The position numbers and the translations under genes are program-made. Shown here in pieces: positions 1-7,045 of a stretch of DNA of 18,353 bases; the stretch's first letter is position 1; the number at the start of each line of letters is the position of its first letter. The notes under the pieces are model-generated. The model saw nothing but the letters and a program-made list of their open reading frames with translations. It had not been told where the DNA came from and did not search any database. This DNA is from Bacillota bacterium (lineage in GTDB: Bacteria; Bacillota; Clostridia; Lachnospirales; Lachnospiraceae), in contig JAEWHU010000192.1 of the NCBI GenBank assembly GCA_023387635.1, positions 1 to 18,353 of the forward strand. The letters run 5' to 3'.

Positions 1-464
1 GTAATACCATGAATCAAACCGGCCATATACAAGATAACCTTAACTTTATCAACCATTTAAATCAATTATTTCATTACATACCACTGCCATTAAAGTTACA
101 ACACAAAAATGCAAATGGTGAATTATATGTTTATAGTAATAAACGTAATGGTAGTTCACTTTCGGAAGGCATAAAGGTACTTCTTCACCTTGACATGGAT
201 AACTTAGGTAAAACTGATATTTATATAGAAATGAAAGATAAAGAAATTCTTAGTAAATTCTATTTTGATGAAGAAGACACAAAGGATTTGGTATCTTCCC
301 ATATCGATGAATTGTCTGACCTTCTTTTTGAAAAAGGATACTTTATGAAGAGTGAAATACTAATACGGGAGTCTAATATAAATCCTATTAAGGAAATTCT
401 AGGAGAAGATGTCACAGCTGACAATGTTTCAATAAATCGATTTAATTTTGATTTAAGAGCTTAG
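1..464 (+). CDS. Probable flagellar hook-length control (FliK C-domain-like) protein, 3' part
   Basis: The first ATG is at 9, but the frame is open to the window edge and there is no room to see a ribosome-binding site, so the gene probably begins upstream and only its end is here. Counting from that ATG, residues about 55-115 read like the FliK C-terminal domain: a hydrophobic strand with LDMDNLGKTDIYIEM, then a second strand (EILSKFYFD), then a long helix ending in LLFEKGYF. This matches the family pattern in which L-x-P-x-x-LG strands are followed by a helix ending 'L...L...G'. The usual proline before 'LG' is absent. FliK-type proteins set hook length and switch the export gate; small relatives occur in clostridia next to FlhB-like genes, which would lie outside this window. 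The gene ends just before a bidirectional terminator and converges with the sugar cluster. The domain call is by eye, so function is moderately uncertain. Confidence 0.55.
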   Translation, partial: NTMNQTGHIQDNLNFINHLNQLFHYIPLPLKLQHKNANGELYVYSNKRNGSSLSEGIKVLLHLDMDNLGKTDIYIEMKDKEILSKFYFDEEDTKDLVSSHIDELSDLLFEKGYFMKSEILIRESNINPIKEILGEDVTADNVSINRFNFDLRA

Positions 465-505
465 TCAAGCCCCATGGCAGAAATTAATTTTTCTATTTCT
501 TGTGC

Positions 506-545
506 AAATAAAAACCACCAGCTTAGCTGGTGGCTTTATTAGTTA
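506..545. terminator. Bidirectional Rho-independent terminator
   Basis: A perfect 8-bp stem CCACCAGC (515-522) / GCTGGTGG (526-533) closes a TTA loop. On the minus strand it is followed by a run of five T (then ATTTG), and on the plus strand by CTTTATT. It lies between the convergent ends at 464 and 565 and would end both transcripts; the minus-strand version has the better U-tract. Confidence 0.85.
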
Positions 546-564
546 GTTAATCAACAATCCATCT

Positions 565-1626
565 TTATTCAAATTCTACTATCTCACCATTATTAGCGGA
601 TACAAAGATTGCTTCCATGAGTTTCATAACTCTCATCACTTCATCTAACTTAATCTTAGATTCTGCTTTTTCATCTATTACTTCTATAACATTTTTGTAA
701 AAGTCTCTAATATCACTTTTAACAACTGGTAATTCTTCTGTACGTATAGTGTCTTCTCGTCTCGGTGCCATGGTCTTTGTTAAACCTGCAGCTGTCTTAA
801 CAGGTACAACATCTCCTTCATTTAACCCTGTTGCCATTACTATCTTACCTTTTAAAGACCAGTCTTCAATTATTGCTGTTCCATTTTGGCCTAGTACATA
901 CCATCTTGGTAAAGATATAAAATTACTAGTTCCTACTTCAACATAGACTTCTATACCATTATCAAATTTTAATATGGCAGTAAAGCCATCATCAACAAGT
1001 TGATTGGTAACATTAGTTAATGAACCATACACAGTTTTTAATTTTACTCCAGGGAATAGTAATAATATTTGATCGAGTAAATGAACACCCCAATCAAGAA
1101 CCATACCACCACCTTTTTCTTTTTCACCGCGCCAATCACCAGGTATTCCTCTTGAACCATGTACTCTAGATTCAATACGGAATAATTCACCTAAAGAGTT
1201 GCTATCAACGATATTTTTGATGGTTAAAAAGTCTTCATCCCATCTTCTGTTTTGGTGAACTGTAAAAAAACGATTTGTTTCTTTTGAAACCTGAATCATT
1301 TCTTCTAAATCATCCGATGATAATGTAACTGGCTTTTCACATACTACATGCTTTGATGCTCTCATAGCCTGAATGGCTATAGGTTTATGTAAATCATTTG
1401 GGGTAGAAACTAGTACAATATCAATATTCTTATCATCTAATAATTCTTCTAAACTATCATAAGTTCTAATCCCACACTCCGTGCCATAATCTAATCGTTC
1501 TTTATTAATATCATAGATACCAGCTACTTTGATACCATCAATTGTTTCTATGATTTCCCTATGCCAGTTTCCCATACCTCCAAAACCAACAATACCTAAC
1601 TGGTATTCTTTTTTACTACTATTCAT
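565..1626 (-). CDS. Gfo/Idh/MocA family NAD(P)-dependent oxidoreductase
   Basis: This is a cytoplasmic sugar or polyol dehydrogenase of the glucose-fructose oxidoreductase / inositol dehydrogenase family. The N-terminal Rossmann fold shows GIVGFGGMG at residues 11-19 with the acidic NAD-binding residue after strand 2 (D39). The family motif EKP is at 97-99, with Lys98 the expected catalytic lysine. GVHLLD at 180-185 supplies the expected catalytic His182. At 353 aa it has the normal family length. It is the last gene of a four-gene minus-strand cluster and sits 118 bp below the isomerase gene. Its start is preceded by GGGGGTAAAAT, a weak Shine-Dalgarno that is almost the same as the one at the 1745-2716 gene. 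The substrate cannot be read from sequence. The paired isomerases suggest oxidation of a sugar or glycoside hydroxyl (3-keto intermediate) or an inositol-type substrate. Confidence 0.88.
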   Translation of the reverse strand: MNSSKKEYQLGIVGFGGMGNWHREIIETIDGIKVAGIYDINKERLDYGTECGIRTYDSLEELLDDKNIDIVLVSTPNDLHKPIAIQAMRASKHVVCEKPVTLSSDDLEEMIQVSKETNRFFTVHQNRRWDEDFLTIKNIVDSNSLGELFRIESRVHGSRGIPGDWRGEKEKGGGMVLDWGVHLLDQILLLFPGVKLKTVYGSLTNVTNQLVDDGFTAILKFDNGIEVYVEVGTSNFISLPRWYVLGQNGTAIIEDWSLKGKIVMATGLNEGDVVPVKTAAGLTKTMAPRREDTIRTEELPVVKSDIRDFYKNVIEVIDEKAESKIKLDEVMRVMKLMEAIFVSANNGEIVEFE

Positions 1627-1744
1627 ATTTTACCCCCATTGCACATGGAAAACATGTCTTCATAATTCCATATTCTTTCACACTTTTCTTCTGTGTACTA
1701 TGCAACCATTTGCTTTTAGTTCTTCTTATATACTGTTAATTTAC

Positions 1745-2716
1745 TTACGCCCAGTAGATTTCTCCTCTATCTTCAAAAAGTAATACATTCTTTAAACACT
1801 GAATTCCCTTTAAAAGCCCTTCATTGCCAGACATTAGACTGTCTTCATGCTCAATACTTAAGGCATTATCATATCCTGCAAGTCTTAATTCAGATACAAT
1901 ATCTTTCCAGAAACTCTCACCTTGACCATAACCTACAGAACGGAATAACCAGGAACGTTCACTTTCTTTTCCATAATGTCCAGTATCTAAAACACCATTT
2001 ACTGCTGTATTATATTTATCTATCTTAGTATCCTTTGCATGGAAGTGGAATAATGCTCCTGCCTTACCAAGTTCGCGAATACTAGCACATGGATCCATAC
2101 CTTGCCAGATTAAGTGACTTGGATCAAAGTTAGCACCAATTTCAGGACCTACTGCTTCTCTTAGTCTTAATAAGGTTCTTGTATTGTATACTACAAATCC
2201 TGGGTGCATTTCTAAAGCAAATTTGTGAATTCCATGTTCTTTGGCAAATTTCACTTTATTCTTCCAATAAGGAATTACAACTTCATTCCATTGATAATCT
2301 AAAATACGTGGAAAGTCATCTGGCCATGAAGATGTAACCCAGTTAGGTGTCTTATCTTCTTCCGATCCACCTGGGCAACCGGAGAATGTATTGATAACGT
2401 CTACTCCTAATTTCTCTGCAAGTAGAATAGCATCTGTTAAATCATCATCAAATGCTTTTGCTATCTCTTTATCTGGATGCACCATATTCCCATGGCAACT
2501 AAGAGCACTAATTTCTAAATTATATTTTTTTATGGTATCTAAGAATTCTTTACATTTATCATCATCTTCTAATAAAACTTTTGGATCACAATGAGATTTA
2601 CCTGGATATCCACCACATCCAATTTCCACTGTTTGAACTCCATTTTCAGATAAATATTTACAAGCTTCCTCCAAAGGTAAACCACCTAAAACAACTGTAA
2701 AAACACCTAATTTCAT
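1745..2716 (-). CDS. Sugar phosphate isomerase/epimerase family protein (AP-endonuclease-2 TIM barrel)
   Basis: A 323-aa TIM-barrel protein of the xylose-isomerase-like AP_endonuc_2 group, which includes IolE, IolH, tagatose epimerases and 3-keto-glycoside-processing enzymes. Probable divalent-metal ligands lie at the barrel strand ends: E169 in ALEMHP, D198 and H201 in NFDPSHL, H226 in FHFHAKD, and E289/E291 in SIEHED. It is longer than its neighbour at 2855-3589 (244 aa) because of an insertion around residues 115-155 (rich in W, P and D), so the two are not recent duplicates. The ATG at 2716 follows ATGGGTGTAAAAT, a poor Shine-Dalgarno. The 138-bp gap upstream contains a possible terminator/competing-stem structure that may tune expression of this gene and the oxidoreductase after it. 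The reaction is unknown: epimerase, isomerase, or lyase acting on a keto-sugar. Confidence 0.85.
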   Translation of the reverse strand: MKLGVFTVVLGGLPLEEACKYLSENGVQTVEIGCGGYPGKSHCDPKVLLEDDDKCKEFLDTIKKYNLEISALSCHGNMVHPDKEIAKAFDDDLTDAILLAEKLGVDVINTFSGCPGGSEEDKTPNWVTSSWPDDFPRILDYQWNEVVIPYWKNKVKFAKEHGIHKFALEMHPGFVVYNTRTLLRLREAVGPEIGANFDPSHLIWQGMDPCASIRELGKAGALFHFHAKDTKIDKYNTAVNGVLDTGHYGKESERSWLFRSVGYGQGESFWKDIVSELRLAGYDNALSIEHEDSLMSGNEGLLKGIQCLKNVLLFEDRGEIYWA

Positions 2717-2756
2717 ATTTTACACCCATTGTATATCCCAGAGTTATCTGCGATAC

Positions 2757-2825
2757 TGCCACCAATAAAAAGAGTGAAAGAATCACATGGTGGCAACCTT
2801 TCTGTTTTATATTTTCTTTCACTCT
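2757..2825 (-). promoter_or_regulatory. Possible transcription attenuator with competing stems
   Basis: Read on the minus strand, AGAGTGAAAGAA (2825-2814) pairs perfectly with TTCTTTCACTCT (2782-2771). This 12-bp stem runs straight into a U-rich tract (five T in a row, then ATT), so it looks like a Rho-independent terminator with a 31-nt loop. A second perfect 8-bp stem, TGCCACCA (2795-2788) with TGGTGGCA (2764-2757), interleaves with the first. The two can form only as a pseudoknot or as alternatives. The loop also carries AAAGG followed after 8 nt by ATGTGA, a start-stop codon pair. The arrangement resembles a terminator/antiterminator switch inside the sugar cluster; no ligand can be named. 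It could instead simply lower expression of the last two genes. Confidence 0.5.
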
Positions 2826-2854
2826 TATACAAATGCTAAAAATATATCATATAT

Positions 2855-3589
2855 CTATTTATTCTCTAATAATCTTCTTAGATTATTAATACTTCTAGTT
2901 ACAGATGAAAAGGATTCTGGATAAGGTGTTTCATCTTCAACAACTAACCACTCTACTTTTGTTTCATCTATTACATCAATCACAGATGCTATGTCTACTT
3001 CACCTTCTCCAATAGCAGTTCCAGCTACCATATTACCATCTTTAATATGTACTAAATCCATTCTATCACTATACTTCTTAATGTAATCACTTGGTTTTTC
3101 CAATCCTCTATATACCCAATAAACATCTAATTCTGGAACAACTTTATCACATTTTTCAAAGATAGTATCTAATATATACTTATCATTAAACTTTACAAAC
3201 TCATGACTGTGGTTGTGATAAGAAAAAACGAAACCTTCCTCTTCTAATCTTTTTCCAATAACATTAAAGTTTGTAATTACTTTCTCAAGTGCATCTTCAT
3301 CTGGGAATACACAATATGGGCAAATAATATGTTTGTTTCCAATTATTTTATTGTATTCAATTACTTCATCAAGATGATGAAGTAATAAATCATAACTAGT
3401 ATGACTTCCTGCTACTCCTAAATTACATGCCTCTAATGTTTCTTTCATATCTTCCGCTTTTATATTATAAAATCCAGCGAATTCTACCCCATCAAAACCT
3501 AAATTAGAAACTTTTTTTAACGTATCTTTATAGTTTTCTTCAAATTCTTTTCTTAATGAATAAAGTTGTAACGCTACTGGTAAACTCAT
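2855..3589 (-). CDS. Sugar phosphate isomerase/epimerase family protein (AP-endonuclease-2 TIM barrel)
   Basis: A 244-aa single-domain TIM barrel of the xylose-isomerase-like group. It shows the usual order of short motifs: LQLYSLR at 8-13, GFDGVEFAGF at 31-40, YHNHSHEF at 124-131, ELDVYW at 153-158, HIKDG at 181-185, GEGEVD at 194-199 and VVEDE at 216-220. The His, Glu and Asp residues in these motifs are the expected metal and substrate ligands. Proteins of this short type are widespread in carbohydrate clusters, beside Gfo/Idh/MocA dehydrogenases, and are usually annotated only by family. The ATG at 3589 follows AAGGAGAATATTCT, a good ribosome-binding site. It is the second gene of the cluster, 52 bp below the first oxidoreductase gene, so the two are almost certainly cotranscribed. 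Substrate unknown. Confidence 0.88.
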   Translation of the reverse strand: MSLPVALQLYSLRKEFEENYKDTLKKVSNLGFDGVEFAGFYNIKAEDMKETLEACNLGVAGSHTSYDLLLHHLDEVIEYNKIIGNKHIICPYCVFPDEDALEKVITNFNVIGKRLEEEGFVFSYHNHSHEFVKFNDKYILDTIFEKCDKVVPELDVYWVYRGLEKPSDYIKKYSDRMDLVHIKDGNMVAGTAIGEGEVDIASVIDVIDETKVEWLVVEDETPYPESFSSVTRSINNLRRLLENK

Positions 3590-3641
3590 AGAATATTCTC
3601 CTTTTTAAATCTAATATTGAATTGATACTAATTCATCTAGT

Positions 3642-4718
3642 TTAATTAAAAAACACTGGTGCATTTGCTTTTGCTGATTCATAAATAGCTTCTAGTATTT
3701 GTGTCACGACTAAAGCTTGCTCTGGTTTTACCACTAATTCGCTTCCTTTAGTAACTGCATCAATAAATACTCTTTGTTCAATATCCTCTGGTTTACCCCC
3801 TGCATTATCAAAGAATGCCACTCCACCTGACTTTAGATTAACATTTTCAACTACTTGCTTATTGAATTTTACTTTGTTTATTCTTAGACCATCTTTCATG
3901 TCAGCACCTGCTAATGTACCACTAAGGGAAGTTTTCGCTTCATCTACTTCAAGTGAATTAAGTGCCCAACTACTTTCTAAGTAAACGGTTGCACCGTTTT
4001 TCATTTTAATAAAACCAAAGGCAGAATCTTCTACTGTAAACTCATCTACATTCCAATCACCCCATGCATTTCCAGTCTCTCTTTGCTCACCTAATTTTTT
4101 AAATACAGAACCAACTACCATAGCAGGCTCATAGTTATCTAACATCCATAGTGTTAAATCAAGTGCATGTGTTCCTATATCAATTAGTGGGCCTCCACCT
4201 TGTTCAAATTCGTTAAGAAATACACCCCATGTTGGTACTGCTCTTCTTCTAATTGCATGACCTTTCGCATAATAAATATCTCCAAGTTCACCAGCCCTAC
4301 AAGCCTTATTTAAATATAGGGAATCCTCACGGTAACGATTTTGGTAACCAATTGTTAATACTCTACCTGTTTCTTTTGCTGTTTCAACCATTAATTTAGC
4401 TTCTTCATATGTTTTAGCCATTGGCTTTTCACACATAACATGCTTTCCAGATTTCATCGCAGCTATTGATATTTCACTATGAGAACGATTTGGTGTTAAC
4501 ACATAGATAACATCAATATCAGTTTCTTTTTCTAAAAGTTCTTTGTAATCTTCATATACCCTAGACTCTTCGTTACCAAAATCTACTTTTGCTTTCTTCG
4601 CTTTCTCTATGGAAATATCACAAAATGCTACCATCTCTACATCATTCATACGCTTAATTGCTGGCATGTGTTTATTATTTGATATACCACCACATCCAAT
4701 TATACCTGCTTTAACCAT
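3642..4718 (-). CDS. Gfo/Idh/MocA family NAD(P)-dependent oxidoreductase
   Basis: First gene of the sugar cluster, 358 aa. The N-terminal dinucleotide-binding fold shows GIIGCGGISNNKH at 5-17, with D34 after strand 2. EKP is at 97-99 and DIGTHALDLTLW at 180-191 gives the expected catalytic His184. It is clearly a paralogue of the product of 565-1626 but not a close copy, so the two probably act on different substrates or in opposite directions (one oxidising, one reducing). The ATG at 4718 follows AAAGGAGAATGTATA. The gene is divergent from the AraC-type regulator, with 317 bp between them. Context points to catabolism of an unusual sugar, inositol or glycoside; no transporter, kinase or glycosidase is present in the window to narrow this. 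Confidence 0.9.
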   Translation of the reverse strand: MVKAGIIGCGGISNNKHMPAIKRMNDVEMVAFCDISIEKAKKAKVDFGNEESRVYEDYKELLEKETDIDVIYVLTPNRSHSEISIAAMKSGKHVMCEKPMAKTYEEAKLMVETAKETGRVLTIGYQNRYREDSLYLNKACRAGELGDIYYAKGHAIRRRAVPTWGVFLNEFEQGGGPLIDIGTHALDLTLWMLDNYEPAMVVGSVFKKLGEQRETGNAWGDWNVDEFTVEDSAFGFIKMKNGATVYLESSWALNSLEVDEAKTSLSGTLAGADMKDGLRINKVKFNKQVVENVNLKSGGVAFFDNAGGKPEDIEQRVFIDAVTKGSELVVKPEQALVVTQILEAIYESAKANAPVFFN

Positions 4719-5035
4719 TATACATTCTCCTTTATGTAAGTAATTCTTGCTAAATTATAGTTTCCATATAATATAAGCTATGTAATAACTATAAAACCCA
4801 TAATACCTTATTCTGTAGAATTCACTTGATATTAATTGAATTCTCTTTTAGAATATGTATATAGTATACAATAATTTCAATCTTTTTCTCAACCACATTA
4901 TTGTCGAATATACATATGATCTTGCTATATAATATTATAACTGAATAGAAGGTATAAGATTATTGCAATGTAACTCGGTCAGCTTATTGCTATACAGACC
5001 TTGAATATCCACTTTGACTAAGAAAGAGGTGCTAG
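4719..5035. promoter_or_regulatory. Divergent regulatory region between sugar cluster and araC-type gene
   Basis: This non-coding stretch holds two clear inverted repeats: AGAATTCA (4817-4824) / TGAATTCT (4837-4844) with a 12-bp spacer, and the palindrome TGTATA-TAG-TATACA (4856-4870). Either could be an operator for the AraC-type protein. A possible -10 for the cluster (TATAAT on the minus strand, 4759-4754) has no good -35, as expected for an activator-dependent promoter. A TATAAT at 4928-4933 on the plus strand may serve the regulator gene. These assignments are by eye only. Confidence 0.4.
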
Positions 5036-5863
5036 ATGATTAATGAATTAAGTTTATATGAAAATAAAGTTATAAGCGACGAAGAATTTCCTGTACAAAT
5101 GTTTCAAAATAATATCACAAAAAAAGGAAGATATTTTAGTAATCATTGGCATGAACATATTGAACTACATTATGTATTACAAGGCGAGGGGACTATGGTT
5201 TGTAATCATAAAAAATATACTGTTAAACCAGGCAATCTAGTAATCTTTAATAATAATGAACTACATGAAGGCTTTAGTTATACTGATGTATTTGATGCAC
5301 TTGTGCTGATATTTGAAGTTGAGGCATTATTTGTAGAATCACTGGATTGGCATATCATATTCCAGACATTGATTAATGAAGATAAAAATATAGAAAAGAT
5401 ATTTCTTGAACTATTTAAAGAAGAAAAAGATAAAAACATCGGTTATAAAATAGCAATGAAGGGGAAAATATATGAACTTCTTACTTATCTTATGCGCAAT
5501 TATGTAGTTGAAAGCTTAACAAAAAAGGAAAATATAAAACGAAATCGTAATCTAAACAGACTTAATATTGTGTTACAATATATACATGAGAATTATACTA
5601 ATACCATAACCAATGGAGAGCTATCGAAACTGATTAATCTAAGTGAATACCGTTTCTGCCATTTGTTTAAGGAAGTGAATGGAGAAAGTCCAGCAAATTA
5701 TATTAATCGACTTAGGCTAAAAAAAGCTTATAAAATGCTAGAACAAGGTGGCATGACCATAGCTGAAATATCATCAGCCGTTGGATTTAATAACTTCAAT
5801 AATTTTGGAAGACTATTTCGTAATCATTATGGAATGCCACCTTCTAAAGTTAGAGAGAAGTAA
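5036..5863 (+). CDS. AraC-family transcriptional regulator with cupin sensor domain
   Basis: 275 aa. Residues about 20-95 form a cupin-like sensor (HWHEHIELHYVLQGEG at 37-52, then KPGNLVIFNNNELHEG at 64-79), typical of the AraC_binding domain that holds a sugar or related ligand. A linker helix region follows. The C-terminal HTH_18 domain (about 172-275) has two helix-turn-helix units: ITNGELSKLINLSEYRFCHLF near 191-211, and MTIAEISSAVGFNNFNNFGRLF near 240-261, ending with the family signature HYGMPPSKVR. The ATG at 5036 follows AAGAGGT at 5 nt. It is transcribed divergently from the sugar cluster and most likely activates it when the inducer is bound; the inducer is unknown. Full-length, no anomalies. 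Confidence 0.9.
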   Translation: MINELSLYENKVISDEEFPVQMFQNNITKKGRYFSNHWHEHIELHYVLQGEGTMVCNHKKYTVKPGNLVIFNNNELHEGFSYTDVFDALVLIFEVEALFVESLDWHIIFQTLINEDKNIEKIFLELFKEEKDKNIGYKIAMKGKIYELLTYLMRNYVVESLTKKENIKRNRNLNRLNIVLQYIHENYTNTITNGELSKLINLSEYRFCHLFKEVNGESPANYINRLRLKKAYKMLEQGGMTIAEISSAVGFNNFNNFGRLFRNHYGMPPSKVREK

Positions 5864-5883
5864 TTTTCATCTGAAGGAACTCG

Positions 5884-5950
5884 TTTCTGAACTAGGTCAT
5901 TTCTCGGACTAGCTTATTTTCTGAATTAGACTTTTTCAAAATTAGCTTGT
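5884..5950. repeat. Degenerate 17-bp tandem repeat, about four units
   Basis: Four imperfect units of the form TTTCTGAAcTAG followed by about 5 nt; the 'CTAG/TTAG' cores end at 5895, 5912, 5929 and 5945 (spacings 17, 17, 16). It begins 20 bp after the regulator stop codon. No coding frame or known family was recognised. Confidence 0.5.
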
Positions 5951-5994
5951 TTTATAAATAAATTTATAACCTGCCTATTCGTCATATTGGTAAA

Positions 5995-6058
5995 GGGCAC
6001 CTAGTTTTCTAGATGCCCCACTTCCTTATTATGTTTCCTTCTATTTACAAACATAATA
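5995..6058. terminator. Hairpins between araC-type gene and glycosyltransferase gene (probable weak terminators)
   Basis: GGGCA-C-CTAG (5995-6004) pairs with CTAG-A-TGCCC (6009-6018) around TTTT, with one mismatch, but without a good U-tract on either side. A second stem TATTATGTTT (6027-6036) / AAACATAATA (6049-6058) follows. Both sit between convergent genes, so they may terminate either transcript; neither is a textbook terminator. Confidence 0.4.
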
Positions 6059-6097
6059 GAAGAAGTTATTAAGCTTTCATTCTTAATCAAATATATT

Positions 6098-7024
6098 TTA
6101 TTCTTCTTCCTTAATTATAAAAATTGGTCTATTTTTTGTTTCCAAATATGTTCTTGATAAGTATTGACCTAAGATACCAATGCATAGCATTTGTACACCA
6201 CCAATTAAACTAATTATGCAAACTAGTGAAGGCCAACCACTAGTAGGGTCACCCCATATTACAGTTCTTATAATAATAAAAATAATAAGCAATATCGCTA
6301 TCACACAAAAGATTACACCAAACAAAGACGCCAATGCCAAAGGTGCCGTAGAGAAAGCAATAATTCCTTCAAGTGAATACATAAATAACTTCCAAAAAGA
6401 CCATTTTGTTTCTCCAGCAGCTCGCTCTATATTCACATATTCAATCCACTTAGTTTCAAAGCCAACCCAACCAAAGATACCTTTCGTAAAGCGATTATAT
6501 TCTGACATTTCAAGTATTGCATTCACTACTTGTCTTTTCATAAATCTATAATCTCTTGCCCCATCTACAATATCTGTTTTGGATATTTTATTGATGATAT
6601 GATAAAACATCTTAGCAAAAAAGGAGCGAATGGGTGGTTCCCCTTTTCTTGTGATACGCCTTGTGGCAACTGAATCATACCCTTCAGTCTTAATGACTTG
6701 ATACATAGTACTAAGAAGTGATGGCGGATCTTGAAGATCGGCATCCATTAAAACAACATAATCACCAGTTGCTCTTTTAAGTCCAGCATAGATAGCAGCT
6801 TCTTTACCAAAGTTTCTAGAAAATGATCGGTAATGCACTCTACTATCTTTTTTCTTTAACTGTTTTAATACTTCTATTGTTTTATCTTTTGAGCCATCAT
6901 TCACAAAAATTATTTCCAGTTCCAAATCTTTTAGATTAACAGATTCCTTCATTAACTCCTCATAGAATATTGGCAATACTTCTTCTTCATTATAACAAGG
7001 TACTACAACCGATAAAAGTTCCAT
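6098..7024 (-). CDS. GtrB/CsbB-like family 2 glycosyltransferase (polyprenyl-phosphate sugar synthase)
   Basis: 308 aa. The GT-A catalytic domain occupies residues 1 to about 225: SVVVPCYNEEE at 5-15, VNDGS at 41-45 and DADLQDPP at 94-101, where the DxD metal/nucleotide-sugar site is D94-A-D96. Two C-terminal membrane spans follow (about 232-256 and 265-288), as in GtrB, YfdH and CsbB. Such enzymes move a sugar from UDP- or dTDP-sugar onto undecaprenyl phosphate on the cytoplasmic face. The ATG at 7024 follows AAAGGAGGTTATCCT, a strong site. It lies 21 bp below the YfhO-family gene, so the two are one operon. In Bacillus and Listeria, CsbB/GtlA-type enzymes with YfhO/GtlB proteins glycosylate lipoteichoic acid, and that is the likely role here. 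The sugar is unknown. Confidence 0.88.
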   Translation of the reverse strand: MELLSVVVPCYNEEEVLPIFYEELMKESVNLKDLELEIIFVNDGSKDKTIEVLKQLKKKDSRVHYRSFSRNFGKEAAIYAGLKRATGDYVVLMDADLQDPPSLLSTMYQVIKTEGYDSVATRRITRKGEPPIRSFFAKMFYHIINKISKTDIVDGARDYRFMKRQVVNAILEMSEYNRFTKGIFGWVGFETKWIEYVNIERAAGETKWSFWKLFMYSLEGIIAFSTAPLALASLFGVIFCVIAILLIIFIIIRTVIWGDPTSGWPSLVCIISLIGGVQMLCIGILGQYLSRTYLETKNRPIFIIKEEE

Positions 7025-7045
7025 AGGATAACCTCCTTTATCACC

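Noticed and set aside
6180..6551. 123-codon plus-strand frame opposite the glycosyltransferase gene
   Set aside because: It is antisense to a well-conserved gene, has no family resemblance and no ribosome-binding site.
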